From Pseudomonas fluorescens (lineage in GTDB: Bacteria; Pseudomonadota; Gammaproteobacteria; Pseudomonadales; Pseudomonadaceae), in assembly GCF_000730425.1 (NCBI RefSeq), contig NZ_CP008896.1, positions 4,154,001-4,218,000 of the forward strand: a DNA stretch of 64,000 bases. Direction: 5' to 3'. This document shows, piece after piece, positions 28,826 through 37,619 of the stretch. A program made the translations under genes and the position numbers. Position 1 is the first letter of the stretch; each line of letters starts with the position of its first letter. The notes beneath the pieces are model-generated. The model saw only the letters and a program-made list of their open reading frames with translations. It was not told the origin of the DNA and did no database searches.

Positions 28826-29140
28826 ATGGCTAACATCGGCACCTTCACCGCAGACAAAGACGGCTTCACCGGCCAGCTTCGCACCCTGACCCTCAACGTC
28901 AAGGCCAAGCTGGTTCCCAACGACAAGGGCGAGAACGAAAGCGCCCCGGACTTCCGCCTCCAGGCGGCCGGCCACGACTTCGGCGCGGCGTGGAAGAAGA
29001 CCAGCGAGGCCAGGCGGGATTACCTGTCGGTGGCCATCGACGATCCTTCGTTCCCGGCGACGGTCTATGCCCGCCTGATCGAAGGTGAGAACGGCACGCA
29101 TGACCTGATCTGGTCGCGCAGCAAGCCCAAGGCGGGCTGA
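28826..29140 (+). CDS. DUF736-domain protein
   Basis: 104 aa from the ATG at 28,826 with AAAGGAGAAA. The whole length fits DUF736 ([20 protein letters not shown], then [20 protein letters not shown]). The family is very common on conjugative elements of proteobacteria; its function is unknown, and it is among the most conserved backbone genes of Tn4371-type ICEs. It appears to be a single-gene unit with a long untranslated region or promoter zone to its left. Confidence 0.88.
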   Translation: MANIGTFTADKDGFTGQLRTLTLNVKAKLVPNDKGENESAPDFRLQAAGHDFGAAWKKTSEARRDYLSVAIDDPSFPATVYARLIEGENGTHDLIWSRSKPKAG

Positions 29141-29523
29141 CTGCCGCCCACCGCGCCCCGTCCATTGCGACGGGGTGCGGTGCTGCTGATCGCAGCACCG
29201 CACGCACAGGGTTTCGGCGGTTGCCTCATGCCCGGCGTGTTCAGGGCAGGCATCGCATCGGTGATGGTCGAATGTTCCGAAGCCCGCGGCAGCAGGAACA
29301 GCATGGCGTGTCGGCGCGATGCGCCGCCGGGCTTTCGAGCTGCGCCCCGTGCCGCTTTTGTCGTCACGGCCATTCGGCTTCAATCCCTCACGCCTTCGCG
29401 CCTGCGGCGCTGCGCGCTTTGCTTGCCTCCGGGGGAAAGCCCTGCGGGCTATCCCCGCCGCGCTGCGCTTGGCCACCCTTGAACACCGCCGAACCGGCTA
29501 CGCCGGATCGGCCCGGCCCGCGC
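29141..29523. other. Intergenic region with second ICE repeat copy
   Basis: 383 bp without a gene. Bases 29,340-29,433 resemble 22,535-22,625 (GAGCTGCGCCCCGTGCC; ACGGCCATTCGGCTTCAA; TCACGCCTTCGCGCC; GCGCGCTTTGCTTGC). DUF736 and the convergent HTH gene end on either side. Confidence 0.5.
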
Positions 29524-29817
29524 CTACGGCTGGGCCGCCGCTGCGAGCTGGCGTTCAGCCTCGCTCATCAGCACTGCCGTGCTGCACTCAAGCGCACCGG
29601 CGATCTTGAAGATCAGTGCCAGCGTGGGCATGTGTTCGCCACGCTCGACCTTGCCCATGTGCGAACGCTCGATGCCGGCCAGGTGCGCCAGCGATTCTTG
29701 CGCAATCCCTCGTTCCATCCGTAGCGCGCGCACCGCCGCGCCGAAGGCTTGCGCCAGGTCGGCATCAAAGGTGGTAACGCCGGCCGGTCGGCCTGGCTGA
29801 ACGGATCGCTTCTGCAT
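29524..29817 (-). CDS. XRE-family HTH regulator
   Basis: 97 aa from the ATG at 29,817. Standard HTH_3 domain: FGAAVRALRMERGIAQESLA, then GIERSHMGKVERGEHMPTL. It is the regulator normally found between DUF736 and DUF2958 in these ICEs and probably controls backbone genes. A perfect CGCTTCTG/CAGAAGCG palindrome overlaps its start codon, and further copies lie before the divergent DUF2958 gene, suggesting autorepression and control of the divergent promoter. An upstream TTG at 29,844 would add nine residues. Confidence 0.85.
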   Translation of the reverse strand: MQKRSVQPGRPAGVTTFDADLAQAFGAAVRALRMERGIAQESLAHLAGIERSHMGKVERGEHMPTLALIFKIAGALECSTAVLMSEAERQLAAAAQP

Positions 29818-29828
29818 AGACAGAAGCG
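29807..29828. promoter_or_regulatory. Probable operator of the XRE regulator
   Basis: CGCTTCTG-CATAGA-CAGAAGCG, perfect 8-bp arms, spanning the XRE start codon. The same octamer recurs singly at 29,972-29,979 and 30,070-30,077, and with one mismatch at 29,988-29,995. Confidence 0.6.
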
Positions 29829-30113
29829 TCGAAGCGAAGGTCAATTAAAACCACGTTATATTTAACTCATTGGCGAAAAAACGCTGTTCCGTGTTTTTAC
29901 GGAAATCCGCCTCTACGGTTTCCGACAGAACCGGGGAATCGCATCCGTGTCTTTCCGGCTTCCTACAATTCCGCTTCTGCGCTTGCGTGCTTCTGCGGAT
30001 GCGATGGCTTGCGCATCCGTGCTTCCCCACGAAAGCACGGAGACGGTTAGGCGGTTCCGTGCTTCGACGCAGAAGCGCATCCGCGCATCCTCGGTTTCGT
30101 GGAGGTTCCGGCC

Positions 30114-30464
30114 ATGACCTTGCCACTTGTCACCACCGACGAACGCGCCCGGCTGCTGGCCCACGGCGCGGCGCTCGCTGCCGGCCAAGGCATCGACCCG
30201 CTGCCCGTGGTGCGGCTGTTCACCCCGGACGCGCATCTAACCTGGCTGCTGGTGTCGCTCGACCCGGTGGACGGCGACACGGCCTACGGCCTGATCGACC
30301 TCGGCATCGGCATGCCTGCGCTGGGGACGGTCAAGCTCTCCGACCTGGCCGGCATCGTCGGCCCGTGCAAGCTGCCGGTGCGACGGGATCGCTATTTCCA
30401 GGCGCTGCGCCCGCTGTCGGAGTACGTCCGGTTGGCGCAGGAGAACGGCGCGATCACGGACTGA
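30114..30464 (+). CDS. DUF2958-domain protein
   Basis: 116 aa from the ATG at 30,114 with GGAGG. It matches DUF2958 (VVRLFTPDAHLTWLLVSLDP, DTAYGLIDLGIGMPALGTVK, ALRPLSEYVRLAQENGAITD). No biochemical role is known. Divergent from the XRE gene across a 300-bp region rich in the XRE octamer, so it is likely under that regulator. Confidence 0.85.
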   Translation: MTLPLVTTDERARLLAHGAALAAGQGIDPLPVVRLFTPDAHLTWLLVSLDPVDGDTAYGLIDLGIGMPALGTVKLSDLAGIVGPCKLPVRRDRYFQALRPLSEYVRLAQENGAITD

Positions 30465-30807
30465 TGAAAGCCAGCGCAGTCCGGCCAGCCGGGGCGCATT
30501 GTGACTATTTCAGTCTTACCCAAGACCTGCACGGTCTGGATCGGCATTTTTGCACCGAAGCGGTGCGACCATGCTGGAAACAGTCATGATCTTTGGCGCG
30601 GACTGCGCCACGGTATCCGGTGCCGCGCACCATTTCCGGGTGTCGCAGCCGTCGCATTCAGACGATTTCCGCAACGCGCAGGAGCCAAACGGTCTTGACA
30701 CCGACAGTTACAGCTTAACCTTTCTTGATGACGACCTGATGGCGATTCGATAGCTCCCGCACGGCGGAACCCGTGGCGACGCGCCCCAAGCACAGGGAGG
30801 TCTCGCC
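30465..30807. other. Intergenic region
   Basis: 343 bp. An open frame with an ATG at 30,571 (60 codons, LETVMIFGADCATVSG) has no evident ribosome site or family. Nothing else firm is visible; it may hold the promoter of the DUF2285-RepA group. Confidence 0.4.
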
Positions 30808-31578
30808 ATGACTGATCGCAGCGCCGAGCATTGGTATCCGACAGCGGCCTATCTCTACGTCCTGCACCTGGACGGCCCCGCGCTGGCCTGGGAGTACCTG
30901 CGCCGAAATCCCAACTACCGCCGCGACTGGCTGCGCCGTCGCCGCCGACCGGACGCAGCGCAGGCATGGGGCCTGCGCCTGCTGGAAGACCCGGCCCTGG
31001 ATGCGCGCGACGCGCATCCAATCTGGTTCCCCGATCACGATGCCGTGGTGCAGCTCTACCCCGATGCCGACCCGCCACCCGAAGCCCATGCCTTCGAGTT
31101 CTGGCGCGTTCCTGGCCGCAAGCAACTGATCCACGATGGCAAGCGCCTGGTGCTGGTGTCGCACTGGCCCGGCTGCTGCCTGCGGCTCGCGCTCGGGCCG
31201 GGCCTGGAAGACGGCATGGCCTACCTCTACGCCACCCGCGCGTGCGCCACGCCCTGCGCGCGCTATCGCACCCTCGCGGCCGAGCTGGATGCACTGTCGG
31301 CCGCTCCCGTCGCCACGCCTGCGGCGGCGGCGCGCTCCCGGCCCACACCGGCCGCAGTGCTCGAACTGCACACCTTGCAGGCGCTCGACGCCACCCTGGC
31401 GGGGGCGTCCTTGCGCGAGGTGGCCGAAGGCTTGTTCGGCGCGGATGCCGTCGTGGCCGACTGGCACAAGGACAGCGCTTTGCGTGCCCGTGTGCGGCGG
31501 CTGGTGCGGCGTGGCGACGCGTTGATGCGCGGCGGCTATCGCAGTCTGGCGCAGCTTCCGCCAGTCGCATCGCAGTAA
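30808..31578 (+). CDS. DUF2285-domain putative regulator
   Basis: 256 aa, GGGAGG before the ATG. N-terminal segment (WYPTAAYLYVLHLDGPALAWEY LRRNP-type, as in the DUF6499/DUF2285 family) and C-terminal DUF2285 region (LHTLQALDATLAGASLREVA, LFGADAVVADWHKDSALRA) that resembles a winged or homeodomain-like DNA-binding helix set. These proteins are placed before the AlpA-like and RepA genes in Tn4371-type elements and may regulate them. Confidence 0.8.
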   Translation: MTDRSAEHWYPTAAYLYVLHLDGPALAWEYLRRNPNYRRDWLRRRRRPDAAQAWGLRLLEDPALDARDAHPIWFPDHDAVVQLYPDADPPPEAHAFEFWRVPGRKQLIHDGKRLVLVSHWPGCCLRLALGPGLEDGMAYLYATRACATPCARYRTLAAELDALSAAPVATPAAAARSRPTPAAVLELHTLQALDATLAGASLREVAEGLFGADAVVADWHKDSALRARVRRLVRRGDALMRGGYRSLAQLPPVASQ

Positions 31579-31690
31579 GGGGGGACGTTTTGCAGTCCCT
31601 GCAATTCGTCCCTTAGCAAGAAGCCTGAATTTCTTGAAAGTGCCTCTATCCGGCCGCGTGGTGTGGCCGAGCTTGATGGAGGTACATCCC

Positions 31691-31975
31691 ATGCGACCCG
31701 CTCCCTTGCGGCCTGCCGCCGCTGCTGTCGCTGCGCCCGCGCAGCCCCAACGCTATCTCACCAACGACGAAGCCGCCGACTACCTGCGCCTGTCGCCGCG
31801 CACGCTGGAGAAACAGCGCGTGATCGGTGGCGGGCCGAAGTTCCGCAAGTTCGGCCGCCGCGTCATGTATGCCGTGAGCGACCTCGATGCCTGGGCCGAT
31901 GCGCGCAGCTACGCGGCGACTTCCGACCCGGAATATGCCGAGCGGCATGCGGGCGACTACCGTGACGGCCGCTGA
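31691..31975 (+). CDS. AlpA/excisionase-like HTH protein
   Basis: 94 aa from the ATG at 31,691, preceded by GGAGG; earlier in-frame starts lack a site. The MerR-like helix-turn-helix of the excisionase type is clear: YLTNDEAADYLRLSPRTLEK, then FRKFGRRVMYAVSDLDAWAD. Possible roles are excision with the integrase or regulation of repA, which starts 15 bp downstream. Confidence 0.85.
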   Translation: MRPAPLRPAAAAVAAPAQPQRYLTNDEAADYLRLSPRTLEKQRVIGGGPKFRKFGRRVMYAVSDLDAWADARSYAATSDPEYAERHAGDYRDGR

Positions 31976-31989
31976 TTTCTGGCTCGCCG

Positions 31990-32859
31990 GTGGCCATCGC
32001 CATGTCCAGCCCATCGCTGCCCCTGCGGCAGCGACCAGTGCAGCAGCGCGAACAGCTCGACCTGTTCCGTGCGCTGCCGGGCGACATGGCGCCGCGCGAC
32101 AGCCAGGACTTGATGGCCTTTCCGTTCTTCTCGCTGGCGAAGTCGCGGCGCACTGCGCCGATCGACTTCCAGGCGGGCGGCATCACCATCCGCGTGGAGG
32201 GCACGCAGGAACACGGCATCGCCACGATCTGGGATGCCGACATCCTGATCTGGGCTGCCAGCCAGATCGTCGAAGCCAAGGACGCGGGCATCAAGCCATC
32301 CCGGCTGATGCAGGTGCGCCCCTACGAGATCCTGCGTTTCATCGGGCGCGGTACGTCGCTGCGCGACTACCAGCGCCTCAAGGCGGCCCTGGATCGCCTG
32401 CAATCGACCACGGTAGCCACGTCCATCCGCGAAACCACGGGAAGGCGGCTGCACCGCTTCTCGTGGATCAACGAGTGGAAGGAACTGGCCGACGCCAGCG
32501 GCACGCCGCTGGGCATCGAGCTGATCCTGCCGGACTGGTTCTACGCGGGCGTGGTGGACGCCGCCCTGGTGCTGACCATCGACCCGACGTACTTCCGGCT
32601 CACCGGCGGCATCGAGCGGTGGCTGTACCGCCTGGTGCGCAAGCATGGCGGCCGGCAGGAGCACGGCTGGCAATTCGACTTCCAGCACCTGTACCGCAAG
32701 TCGGGCAGCGTGGCGCGTTTCTACGACTTCGCCGCCGACCTGCGTGCGCTGGTGGCACGGCAGTCGTTGCCCGGCTACGTCCTGGGCATCGAGCGGATGC
32801 CCGGCGAGAAAACCGAACTGCTGACTTTCCGGCGGGTGCCGTCCACGGCACGGGGATAA
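31990..32859 (+). CDS. repA: Replication initiator protein RepA
   Basis: 289 aa from a GTG at 31,990; an ATG at 32,002 is an alternative. It matches the RepA replication-initiator family of broad-host-range plasmids and ICEs (FPFFSLAKSRRTAPIDFQAG, EGTQEHGIATIWDADILIWA, IELILPDWFYAGVV, FRLTGGIERWLYRLVRKH). Three perfect 19-bp iterons begin 24 bp past its stop, the usual partner of such initiators, so the excised element may replicate. Followed by parA. Confidence 0.88.
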   Translation: MAIAMSSPSLPLRQRPVQQREQLDLFRALPGDMAPRDSQDLMAFPFFSLAKSRRTAPIDFQAGGITIRVEGTQEHGIATIWDADILIWAASQIVEAKDAGIKPSRLMQVRPYEILRFIGRGTSLRDYQRLKAALDRLQSTTVATSIRETTGRRLHRFSWINEWKELADASGTPLGIELILPDWFYAGVVDAALVLTIDPTYFRLTGGIERWLYRLVRKHGGRQEHGWQFDFQHLYRKSGSVARFYDFAADLRALVARQSLPGYVLGIERMPGEKTELLTFRRVPSTARG

Positions 32860-32882
32860 GTCTGGGAAAAGCTGTTAATTCA

Positions 32883-32948
32883 CTCGTGCTATCAGGCAAC
32901 AGGAGGCTCGTGCTATCAGGCAACAAATCCTCGTGCTATCAGGCAACA
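32883..32948. repeat. Three perfect iterons, candidate replication origin
   Basis: The 19-bp unit CTCGTGCTATCAGGCAACA occurs at 32,883-32,901, 32,907-32,925 and 32,930-32,948, with 24- and 23-bp periods. The next 80 bp are A/T-rich (TTAAATTCTCTAACTTTTAG region near 33,004-33,025), suitable for duplex melting. Placement between repA and parA fits an oriV. Confidence 0.75.
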
Positions 32949-33112
32949 AAATCGGCTGCAAACCTGCGCCAGCGTTGGATTTTTCGGCCCTCTAACATTC
33001 CTAACTTAAATTCTCTAACTTTTAGTAGAGAAGCGCTGTTTCGGTGGACAACCACCCAACGGCACCAAACCCAGAAGCGAAAGACCGGCTTTCCAACACG
33101 GAGGGCCGCGCC

Positions 33113-33751
33113 ATGATCCTCGCTCTGCTCAACCAGAAAGGCGGCGTCGGCAAGACCACGCTCGCCACCCACATCGCGGGCGAACTGGCGCTGCGCGGCC
33201 AGCATGTCGTCCTGCTCGATGCCGACCCGCAGGGTTCATCGCTGGACTGGACGCAGCGCCGGAGCCAGCAAGGCTTGCCACGGCTGTTCAGCGCAGTGGG
33301 TCTTGCCCGCGAAACGCTGCATCAGGAAGCGCCAGAACTCGCCAAGAGGGCCGATCACGTCATCATCGACGGCCCGCCGCGCATCGCCGCCTTGGCGCGC
33401 TCCGCGCTGCTGGCGGCCGAGCGCGTGCTGATCCCGGTGCAGCGCAGCCCCTACGACCTTTGGGCCAGCTCGGAAATGGTTTCGCTGATCCGCGAAGGCC
33501 AGGTGTTCAGGCCTGCGCTGCGCGCGGCCTTCGTCATCAACCGGCGCGTCAGAACCACCATCATCGGCCGCGAGGCGCGGCAATCGCTGGCAGAACAGCC
33601 GCTGCCTGTGCTGCGCTCGGAAGTGCATCAGCGCATCGCGTTCGCCGACAGCGTGGCCGCTGGCCGGCTCGCACGCGAGACAGCGCCCGACAGCGCCGCC
33701 GCCCGCGAAATCACTGCTCTGGTGGACGAACTGCTGCGGTGGCCGACATGA
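33113..33751 (+). CDS. parA: ParA-family partition ATPase
   Basis: 212 aa from the ATG at 33,113 (GGAGG before it). Deviant Walker A KGGVGKTTL at the very N-terminus, LLDADPQGSSLDW and HVIIDGPPR complete the ATPase core. The short length without an N-terminal HTH is the type Ib ParA class. It overlaps its partner gene by 4 bp. It should help stable maintenance of the excised or replicating element. Confidence 0.9.
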   Translation: MILALLNQKGGVGKTTLATHIAGELALRGQHVVLLDADPQGSSLDWTQRRSQQGLPRLFSAVGLARETLHQEAPELAKRADHVIIDGPPRIAALARSALLAAERVLIPVQRSPYDLWASSEMVSLIREGQVFRPALRAAFVINRRVRTTIIGREARQSLAEQPLPVLRSEVHQRIAFADSVAAGRLARETAPDSAAAREITALVDELLRWPT

Positions 33752-34032
33752 CAGCGCAGCAGCCACCCAACAGCAAACGCACGGGCAAGCGCGTCGGCAT
33801 CGGCGCACGTCCGCCCGCGAATCCGCACGCCGAAGCGTGGATTCGCCAGGGCGACGCCGATGCGCTGGGCAAAGGCGACCTCTACACCGCGCGCCTGACC
33901 CTGGACATTACGCCCGCCATGCGGGCGCGCATCAAGGTGTCGGCCTTCACGCAAGGCGTGACCGTGGCCGACTTGCTGCGCGGCCTGCTGGAGCGGGAGT
34001 TTCCCGATCACCGCAGGGAGAACACGCCATGA
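33748..34032 (+). CDS. Small ParA partner (ribbon-helix-helix-like)
   Basis: 94 aa. Basic N-terminal tail (NSKRTGKRVGIGARPP) and a C-terminal part that looks like a ribbon-helix-helix (RLTLDITPAMRARIKVSAFT, VTVADLLRGLLEREF). This is the architecture of ParG-type centromere binders. The ATGA overlap with parA and with the next gene supports co-translation. Confidence 0.8.
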   Translation: MTAQQPPNSKRTGKRVGIGARPPANPHAEAWIRQGDADALGKGDLYTARLTLDITPAMRARIKVSAFTQGVTVADLLRGLLEREFPDHRRENTP

Positions 34033-34574
34033 CCACATCCGCTTCGCCGGCCGCTGGCGCGGCCACGGCTGCGCTGCCGCCGCATCCCGCAGCACTCGCC
34101 GGACAGGCCGGCAATGTTCCGCTGACGCGCGTTTCGCTGGCCTACCTCGAACATCGCTTCAAGCTCTACCTGCGCTTCGGCGAACCGGCGCGCACGCTTC
34201 CGCTCGACCGCTGGCGGCGCTGCGCGGTGTTCCTGCCGGGCGCGATGCTCTGCCGCATCCGCTGGCAGGCCAACGATTACGGCACCGTGCGCTGGCAGCT
34301 CATGGTGATGCAGACCGCCACGCCGCTCGATGCCGTGCAGCGCATCCCCGGCGTGCAGCCGGGCGCGCGTCTGCTGCTGCACACCGAAGGCGATGCCAAC
34401 GTGCGCGCCGTGCTGGAGCGCATCGACGGCATCGAGGCGCTGGGCATCGCCCTCATCGACGTGTCGCCCGCATACTGGTGCACGCTGGGCAACCGTCTTG
34501 CGGCTCGCCTTGCGCTGCCCGAATACACCGCCGAGCGGCATACCGCCTCGCTGGCCGGGAAGGTGCTGCCATGA
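34029..34574 (+). CDS. DUF2840-domain protein
   Basis: 181 aa. Fits DUF2840 (LTRVSLAYLEHRFKLYLRFG, AVFLPGAMLCRIRWQANDYG, RIPGVQPGARLLLHTEGDA, DVSPAYWCTLGNRLAAR). Function unknown; the gene is regularly found between parA and traF in these ICEs. It overlaps both neighbours by 4 bp. Confidence 0.85.
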   Translation: MTTSASPAAGAATAALPPHPAALAGQAGNVPLTRVSLAYLEHRFKLYLRFGEPARTLPLDRWRRCAVFLPGAMLCRIRWQANDYGTVRWQLMVMQTATPLDAVQRIPGVQPGARLLLHTEGDANVRAVLERIDGIEALGIALIDVSPAYWCTLGNRLAARLALPEYTAERHTASLAGKVLP

Positions 34575-35170
34575 CCGCCCCGACCACCACGGCCAATGCG
34601 CCTGCCGTGCCGCCGCGTCCTCGCTCACGCCTGCGCGCTCGCATCGTGCTGGCGACACTAACCGCCATCGGCTTCGCTGCGCTGGCCTGGGCGGCTTTCG
34701 TGTCGCCGCTGACGCGTCTGACCTACAACCCGTCCGACAGCGTGGCTGTCGGCTGGTATCGCATCGACCCGCTCGACCCGCGCACCGCCTCGCTGCCACG
34801 TCCGTTATCCGTGGACAGCATCGTGCTGGTGCCGCTTCCGGCTACGGCTGCCGCGCTCGCTGCGCAGCGCGGCTACCTGCCGACGCGCGTTCCGCTGCTC
34901 AAACGTGTGGGCGCGGTCGCGCCGCAACACGTCTGCATCGTCGCCGGTCAGGTACGCATCGACGGCGTGCCTTCGGCCGCCGCGCTGCCTGCCGACCGGC
35001 TGGGCCGGGCGCTGCCGTCCTTGCAGCTTTGCCGCCGCCTTGAACCGGGCGAACTGTTCCTGTTGGGCGTGACGAATCCGGCATCGTTCGACAGCCGGTA
35101 TTTCGGCCCGGTCAGCGCATCCGCCGTGATCGGCATTGCGCGCCCGATCTGGCTGGAGACACGCCCATGA
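34571..35170 (+). CDS. traF: TraF, S26-family signal-peptidase-like transfer protein
   Basis: 199 aa. One N-terminal membrane helix (IVLATLTAIGFAALAWAAF), then the S26 active-site serine in DSVAVGWYRI and the lysine in VPLLKRVGAV. In RP4, TraF cyclises the pilin TrbC, which is encoded at 61,256 here. It should act on the periplasmic face of the inner membrane. Confidence 0.88.
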   Translation: MTAPTTTANAPAVPPRPRSRLRARIVLATLTAIGFAALAWAAFVSPLTRLTYNPSDSVAVGWYRIDPLDPRTASLPRPLSVDSIVLVPLPATAAALAAQRGYLPTRVPLLKRVGAVAPQHVCIVAGQVRIDGVPSAAALPADRLGRALPSLQLCRRLEPGELFLLGVTNPASFDSRYFGPVSASAVIGIARPIWLETRP

Positions 35171-35618
35171 CGGCCGCCGATTCGCTGTGCTCCGGCGTGC
35201 CATCGGGCATGTCGTTCTCGCTGTTGTTGCCGTGTCGTCGCGTTTGCCGTGCGGGTGCCAATCCAGCGAATTGGGCACCGCACGTCGCGCTGCCTTCGGC
35301 GCAGCCGTCCAACGTGCAGGCGTCTTGCCTCGAACGCTGCCGGCCTGCGGCCATTGGCGCGTTCGCCGGCGGACTGGCTGCAAGCAGCGCAGCGCCGCCG
35401 GGCCGCCGACGCCCGGAGCGACAGCGAAGGGCAAAGGCGGAAGGCAAGACAAAAGGACGCGGCACCGGGCCGCGTCGAAAGCCAGTCTGCACATGGGGGT
35501 GGCGCGGCACGGAGCGGCTTTGCCGCCGTGCCGCGTTCGGCGCGAAGGTCGCGCCAATGCAGGCATGTCCGCGTGCTTCGCACGACAGGACACGCCAGAG
35601 CTTGCAGGGAGCGCAGCC
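35171..35618. other. Gap before the relaxase; possible small gene and oriT region
   Basis: 448 bp. A 151-codon frame starts at 35,167 with an ATGA overlap to traF, but its product (Cys/Arg/Ala-rich, no family) is doubtful and two other frames are also open. A region upstream of a relaxase is where oriT often lies; no nick motif can be named from sequence alone. Confidence 0.4.
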
Positions 35619-37613
35619 ATGACCGACCGCCGCGACGACGATTTCCGCGTGCGCCCCAGCGCCCCGAAGAACCGGGGCAAGGGCCAGGGGCAGAGCTTCG
35701 TTTCCAAGGTGCTCAAACAGGCGGGCAAAGCCAGCAGCGGCAAGTCCACGGTGCGCCGTCCGGCATCGGCGAGTGGCACCGGCCAGCGGCCCGGCTCGCG
35801 CCTGGGGCGCGGCCACACGGCAGCACGCTTCGCCGGGGCGAAGCTGACGCCTATGTCGCGGCGCGCGACCATCAAGACGCTGCTGGTGAACCACCAGCGG
35901 GCCAGCCCGCAGTCGCTCGCCAAGCACCTGCGCTACATCGAGCGCGACGGCGTGGGCCGCGACGGCGAGCCGGGCCAAGCCTACGGGCCGCAGACAGACG
36001 TGGCCGATCTCGACGCCTTCAAGGAACGCTGCGCCGACGACCGGCACCATTTCCGCTTCATCCTCTCGCCCGAGGATGGCGCGGAGCTGGAAGACCTGCG
36101 CACCTACACGCGGCACCTCATGGGCCGCATGGAGGCCGACCTGGGTACGGGCCTCGATTGGGTGGCCGTGAACCACTGGAACACCGACAACCCGCACACG
36201 CACATCGTCGTGCGCGGGCGCGACGACACCGGCAAAGACCTCATCATCGCGGGCGACTACATCGCCGATGGCTTCCGCTATCGCGCCGCCGAGCTGGCGA
36301 CCGAATGGCTGGGGCCGCGCACCGAACTGGAGATCCAGCAGACCTTGCAGCGTGAGGTGGAGCAAGAGCGGTGGACGAGCCTGGATCGCACCCTCAAGCG
36401 TGAGATAGGCGAGGCCGGCGGCGATGGCCTGGTGCGCGTCGAAAGGTTCAACGCCCCCCGCTTGCAGCGCCAACGCCTGATGCTAATCGGCCGCCTGCAA
36501 CACTTGCAGCGCCTGGGCCTGGCCGACGAGACGCAGCCCGGCACCTGGGCCATCCATGCCGATGCGGAAAAGACATTGCGCGCGCTGGGCGAGCGCGGCG
36601 ACATCATCCGCACCGTGCAGCGGGCCATGCGCGGCGAGCCGCGCGAGCTGGCCGTGTTCGAGCCGGGGGACGATGGCCGAACCATCCTCGGCCGTGTGGC
36701 CGCGAAGGGGCTGGCCGACGAGCTGCGCGACCGGGGCTATCTGGTCATCGACGGGGTGGACGGCAAGGCCCATTACGTCGCGCTCAACGCCCGCGACGAG
36801 CTGGCGAACTACCCGAGCGGCGCCGTGGTGGAGGTGAAAGGCTCGGCCGACGTGCGCGCAGCCGACAAGAACATCGCCGCGCTGGCGAGCGATGGCCTGT
36901 ACCGCACTGACCATCACCTGGCGATCGGGCAGGGCCGGGCCAAGGCCGGACGCGACCCGCAAGAAGTCGTCGCCGCCCACATCCGCCGGCTGGAGGCCCT
37001 GCGTCGGGCCGGCATTGTGGAGCGCGTTGCCGAAGGGCTATGGAAGGTGCCGGACGACCTGGCCGAGCGTGGCCGCCAGTACGACGCGCAGCGCCTGGGC
37101 GGCGTGGCCGTGGAGCTGAAATCGCACTTGCCCATCGAGCGGCAGGCCCGCGTGATCGGGGCCACGTGGCTCGACCAGCAGTTGATCGGCGGCGGCTCGG
37201 GCCTGGGCGACCTGGGCTTTGGTGGCGAGGCCAAACAGGCCATGCAACAGCGCGCCGACTTCCTGGCCGAACAGGGGCTGGCCGAGCGGCGCGGGCAGCG
37301 CGTGATCCTGGCGCGCAACCTGCTGGGCACACTGCGCAACCGGGAACTGGCACAGGCCGCGAAGGGCATTGCCGCTGAAACCGGCCTGGAGCATCGCCCG
37401 GTGGCCGACGGGCAGCGCGTGGCTGGCATCTACCGGCGCAGCGTCATGCTCGCCAGCGGGCGCTACGCGATGCTGGACGACGGCATGGGATTCAGCTTGG
37501 TGCCGTGGCGGCCGGTGATCGAGCAGCGGCTGGGGCAGCATATCGCCGCCGTGGTGCGCGGTGGCGGCGTATCTTGGGAGCTTGGACGGCAGCGCGGGCC
37601 AAGTATTTCTTGA
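35619..37613 (+). CDS. rlxS: VirD2-type relaxase with DUF3363
   Basis: 664 aa from the ATG at 35,619 with AGGGAG; the longer frame to 35,136 is an artefact. Basic N-terminus, then relaxase motifs: MSRRATIKTLLVNH and the His triad region WVAVNHWNTDNPHTHIVVRG (HxDxxHxH-type). The C-terminal 350 residues are the DUF3363 domain usual in this relaxase class. It nicks oriT and is carried into the recipient, delivered by TraG (57,746). Last backbone gene before the metal cargo. Confidence 0.9.
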   Translation: MTDRRDDDFRVRPSAPKNRGKGQGQSFVSKVLKQAGKASSGKSTVRRPASASGTGQRPGSRLGRGHTAARFAGAKLTPMSRRATIKTLLVNHQRASPQSLAKHLRYIERDGVGRDGEPGQAYGPQTDVADLDAFKERCADDRHHFRFILSPEDGAELEDLRTYTRHLMGRMEADLGTGLDWVAVNHWNTDNPHTHIVVRGRDDTGKDLIIAGDYIADGFRYRAAELATEWLGPRTELEIQQTLQREVEQERWTSLDRTLKREIGEAGGDGLVRVERFNAPRLQRQRLMLIGRLQHLQRLGLADETQPGTWAIHADAEKTLRALGERGDIIRTVQRAMRGEPRELAVFEPGDDGRTILGRVAAKGLADELRDRGYLVIDGVDGKAHYVALNARDELANYPSGAVVEVKGSADVRAADKNIAALASDGLYRTDHHLAIGQGRAKAGRDPQEVVAAHIRRLEALRRAGIVERVAEGLWKVPDDLAERGRQYDAQRLGGVAVELKSHLPIERQARVIGATWLDQQLIGGGSGLGDLGFGGEAKQAMQQRADFLAEQGLAERRGQRVILARNLLGTLRNRELAQAAKGIAAETGLEHRPVADGQRVAGIYRRSVMLASGRYAMLDDGMGFSLVPWRPVIEQRLGQHIAAVVRGGGVSWELGRQRGPSIS

Positions 37614-37619
37614 GACCCT

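Noticed and set aside
30571..30753. 60-codon frame between DUF2958 and DUF2285
   Set aside because: No ribosome site, family or coupling; mentioned only within the gap entry.
32883..32948. Three close direct repeats that could look like a CRISPR array
   Set aside because: Units are 19 bp with only 4-5 bp between them and no cas genes; they fit iterons beside repA.
35136..35618. N-terminal extension of the relaxase frame
   Set aside because: It overlaps traF, lacks relaxase similarity, and the ATG at 35,619 has a strong ribosome site.
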